From positions 6,370,001-6,434,000 of the forward strand of contig NZ_CP109078.1 in assembly GCF_035917455.1 (NCBI RefSeq): DNA of 64,000 nucleotides, given 5' to 3'. Made by a program: the position numbers and the translations under genes. Shown here in pieces: positions 61,757 to 64,000 of the stretch; the first letter of the stretch is position 1, and every line of letters begins with the position of its first letter. Origin of the DNA: Micromonospora sp. NBC_01796. Lineage in GTDB: Bacteria; Actinomycetota; Actinomycetes; Mycobacteriales; Micromonosporaceae. The notes beneath the pieces were generated by a model. It was not told the origin of the DNA and made no database searches. It saw only the letters and a program-made list of their open reading frames with translations.

Positions 61757-62668
61757 ATGTTCGATCATCTCGTTTGGTCGGTGGTTGTGGTTCCGCCACT
61801 GATCGTGGTGGCGATCCGGCTGCTGGCCGATCGGCTGCCACCGTCGATCGCGGCGGTCATCGTGGCCTGGTCGACCGTTGCCGTCGGCGCGGCCAGCATG
61901 ATCAACCTCGGCGTGTTCGCGCTGGTGGCGATCGCCGAGGTGCCGGCCGTCGGCCGGACGTTCGGCTGGTCGTCCCCGGTGGTCGCGGCCGACACCGCGT
62001 ACGTGGCCTGGGCGCCGTGGCTGAGCGCCGCACTGTTGGTGATCGGCGTGGTATCGGTCGCCCGGCGCTGGCGCCGGCAGCGTCGAGCCCTCGACCTCGG
62101 TCAGGTCGGGCTGCCCGCCGGTGGCCCGCTCGTGGTCCTGTCCGACGAGTCGCCCCAGGCGTTCGCCGTCCCGGGCCACCCCGGTCACGTCGTGGTCACC
62201 ACCGGCATGCGCCGGCTGCTCACCGACCGGCAGTTCGACGCGCTGCTCGCCCACGAGCACGCGCACCTGGCCGCGGGTCACCACCGGCTCCTCCGGCTGG
62301 CCGAACTCGCCGCCGCCACCCACCCGGCGCTGTGGTGGGTGCCCCGCCACGTCGACTACCTCGTGGAACGGGCCGCCGACGAGCAGGCCGCGGTCGAGGT
62401 TGGCAGTCGCCGTACGGTCGCCCACGCCATCGGCGTGGCCGCCCTGGCCGCCACCGGGAGGCAGGACCTCCCGCACAGCCTGCACGCCGCGGCGCCCGGC
62501 GGGGTTGTCCCGCGCCGCGTGGCGGAGTTGTTGCACCCCCATCCGCCCGTCCGCTCGCGCGCGTTGCGGGCACTGCCGGTGTCACTGGCGGTGGCCTCGC
62601 TGCTCTGGACCGGCGAGGCGGTCTGGGATTTCTTCGAGCTGCTCAGCGCGGCCCGACTCGGCCGATAG
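61757..62668 (+). CDS. M56-family membrane metallopeptidase
   Basis: The 303-residue protein has three N-terminal hydrophobic segments (about residues 5-25, 30-60, 90-105), a cytoplasmic peptidase domain with HEHAHL near residue 165 and ERAADEQA downstream as third ligand region, and a C-terminal hydrophobic segment (about 275-295). Unlike BlaR1 it has no penicillin-binding sensor domain, as in many actinomycete members. GGAGGGG precedes the ATG. It should cleave or relieve the divergent BlaI-type repressor; the signal is unknown. Confidence 0.92.
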   Translation: MFDHLVWSVVVVPPLIVVAIRLLADRLPPSIAAVIVAWSTVAVGAASMINLGVFALVAIAEVPAVGRTFGWSSPVVAADTAYVAWAPWLSAALLVIGVVSVARRWRRQRRALDLGQVGLPAGGPLVVLSDESPQAFAVPGHPGHVVVTTGMRRLLTDRQFDALLAHEHAHLAAGHHRLLRLAELAAATHPALWWVPRHVDYLVERAADEQAAVEVGSRRTVAHAIGVAALAATGRQDLPHSLHAAAPGGVVPRRVAELLHPHPPVRSRALRALPVSLAVASLLWTGEAVWDFFELLSAARLGR

Positions 62669-62722
62669 GTCGCCACGTCCGGGAGGGCGCCGCAACGGGG
62701 GGCCGCCGGTCGGGCGCAGCCG

Positions 62723-63919
62723 TCAGCTCTTCGGACGCAGGGCGTTGACGCGCTCCACCGACTGGTCGATCCGCGCCTCGGTGAGGCGCCCGGTGCGTAC
62801 CAGGTTGACGACGTTGTCGAGCGTCTCGTCGACGATCTTCGTGTCGTACACCTGCTGGTTTCCGAAGACGAGCAGGTCGAGGCCGGCTTCGAGCGCCAGC
62901 GCGACGGACTCGTCCCGGCCGAACTTGCTCGTGATCGCGACGGCCTGCATGTCGTCGCTGACCACGGGACCCTGCCAGCCGAGCTGACCGCGGAGCAGGT
63001 CGGTGACGACCGCCGGGGACAGGGATGCGGGGCGGCTCGGGTCGAGTTGCTTGATGAGCAGGTGCGCGACCAGTACGGAGTCGACGGTCCCGCTGTCGAT
63101 CAGCCGCTGGAAGGGTACGAGTTCGCTCCGGTTCCAGGTCTTGCTGACGTCGACGACGGCGAAGTCGGTGTTCCCGGTCGCGCTGCCGAAGCCCGGGAAG
63201 TGCTTGATGCTCGTCTTCACCCCGGCCGCCCGGTGGACCTGGATCTCCTCGGTGGCGTTCCTGACCACCACGTCCGGGTTGGCGGAGAAACTGCGGGCGA
63301 GCTTGCCGATCGCGGGATTGTTCGGGTTCAGGTCCAGGTCGACCACGGGCGCGTAGTTCAGGTTGACCCCGATCGAGGTGAGATCGTGCACCAGTCCCTG
63401 CGCCCAGGTCCGGGTGGTGGACGGGGAGTTGGCGGCGCCGATCTCGGCTTCCGACTTCGTGGCGGGGAAGCCGTTGCTCGGGTTGAGCCGGGCCACCTTG
63501 CCGCCCTCCTGGTCGATCGAGACGATCAGTCGCCCCGGAGAGGCTTGCCGCAGGCTCTTGACGAGGGCGGTGACCTGGGCCGGTGAGGTGATGTTGCGGG
63601 CGGTGTTGGTCTCCAGGTCGCGGTCGAACAGGATGACCCCACCGAGGCCGTTCCTGACCGCCTTCACGATCCAGTCGTTGGTGCCAACCGTCTCGCCGCG
63701 GAAGCCGACCACGAGCAGACTCGCGATCTTCCGGCGGAGCGCGGCCTCGTCGAACGTCGCCGACGTGGCCGGCCGACCGGTGGAGGCCCGGGGTGAGGCG
63801 GCCACCTGACGCGTCGGCGTCTTCGCCGTGGACGACCCGCAGCCGGCCAGACCCGCCGCCACCGCGGCCGAGCCGATGCCCGTGAGCAGCAGCCTGCGGG
63901 TCACGTGAGCATCGTTCAC
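62723..63919 (-). CDS. lipoprotein GH3 beta-N-acetylhexosaminidase
   Basis: The 398-residue enzyme has twin Arg followed by a lipobox (TRRLLLTGIGSAAVAAGLAGC), so it is probably a surface lipoprotein, possibly exported by Tat. The GH3 domain shows IVSIDQEGGKVARL, the substrate/His loop KHFPGFGSATGNTDF and the nucleophile Asp in VVSDDMQA. That pattern is NagZ-like and implies release of N-acetylglucosamine from peptidoglycan fragments or chitin. GTG 63919 is chosen because TAGCGT lies 7 bases upstream, which fits a leaderless start. Confidence 0.9.
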   Translation of the reverse strand: MNDAHVTRRLLLTGIGSAAVAAGLAGCGSSTAKTPTRQVAASPRASTGRPATSATFDEAALRRKIASLLVVGFRGETVGTNDWIVKAVRNGLGGVILFDRDLETNTARNITSPAQVTALVKSLRQASPGRLIVSIDQEGGKVARLNPSNGFPATKSEAEIGAANSPSTTRTWAQGLVHDLTSIGVNLNYAPVVDLDLNPNNPAIGKLARSFSANPDVVVRNATEEIQVHRAAGVKTSIKHFPGFGSATGNTDFAVVDVSKTWNRSELVPFQRLIDSGTVDSVLVAHLLIKQLDPSRPASLSPAVVTDLLRGQLGWQGPVVSDDMQAVAITSKFGRDESVALALEAGLDLLVFGNQQVYDTKIVDETLDNVVNLVRTGRLTEARIDQSVERVNALRPKS

Positions 63920-63926
63920 GTTGTCC

Positions 63927-63932
63927 ACGCTA
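63927..63932 (-). promoter_or_regulatory. -10 box TAGCGT of a likely leaderless transcript
   Basis: TAGCGT on the minus strand is 7 bases from GTG 63919, the same spacing and sequence as before the gene at 4982. Confidence 0.45.
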
Positions 63933-64000
63933 CGGCGGGTGGCCGGCTCCCGAGGGCATATCGCACCTCTTCGACCCACGACCTGCGGCCGGGGGTGGTT

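Overview
The window is about 70 percent GC, with strong G/C third-position bias, frequent GTG starts, 1-8 base start/stop overlaps and several genes that look leaderless. Gene content (an Scr1-type regulator with a DUF397 partner, a DivIVA-like coiled-coil protein, an AfsR/SARP regulator, WXG-type and discoidin-rich secreted proteins) points to a filamentous actinomycete, most likely Micromonosporaceae. That placement is inference from gene content and base composition only.

Region by region: 0.1-5 kb has a secreted protein, an alpha/beta hydrolase facing its MmyB-like regulator, and an Scr1/DUF397 pair. An 878-bp IS5-type element (5061-5938) splits a leucine-rich-repeat-like gene; removing the element plus one TA copy restores the reading frame. 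Next come an orphan solute-binding lipoprotein coupled to a membrane protein (6.8-8.8 kb) and a three-gene minus-strand unit headed by a WXG-type protein (8.9-10.6 kb).

The most unusual part is 10.8-28.7 kb: one co-directional set of six genes encoding proteins of 670, 1049, 1774, 1476, 572 and 335 residues. They comprise a possible papain-like protein, a beta-rich DUF6603-like protein, a giant multi-propeller protein, two large proteins of families I cannot name, and an endolysin-like M15 peptidase with two peptidoglycan-binding repeats. None has a visible signal peptide, the first four are linked by short spacing or overlaps, and no known phage-tail, contractile-injection, capsid or secretion gene lies beside them. 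This is the best candidate for an undescribed system.

28.7-40.9 kb is a mosaic: oxidoreductase plus hydrolase pair, TMEM175-like channel, DJ-1/PfpI protein, GT39 glycosyltransferase, DUF305 lipoprotein, an apparently split copper amine oxidase next to an amino-acid permease and an IclR regulator, a DUF72 remnant, a very basic small protein and a DUF1345 protein. 41-50.9 kb has a small secreted protein, the DivIVA-like protein, a TetR/MFS efflux pair with a clear 25-bp operator, a DesK/NarL-type two-component operon with a DUF6069 protein, a bile-acid-symporter family protein, a LecA-like secreted protein and a GT87 mannosyltransferase.

50.9-64 kb has a large secreted GH87-type alpha-1,3-glucanase with its own promoter and palindrome, an AfsR-like regulator with a TTG start, a VanX-like dipeptidase, an SDR/SugE/TetR set, a tRNA with a cysteine anticodon, a BlaI/M56 pair and a lipoprotein GH3 beta-N-acetylhexosaminidase. 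Several of these last genes act on peptidoglycan or glucan.
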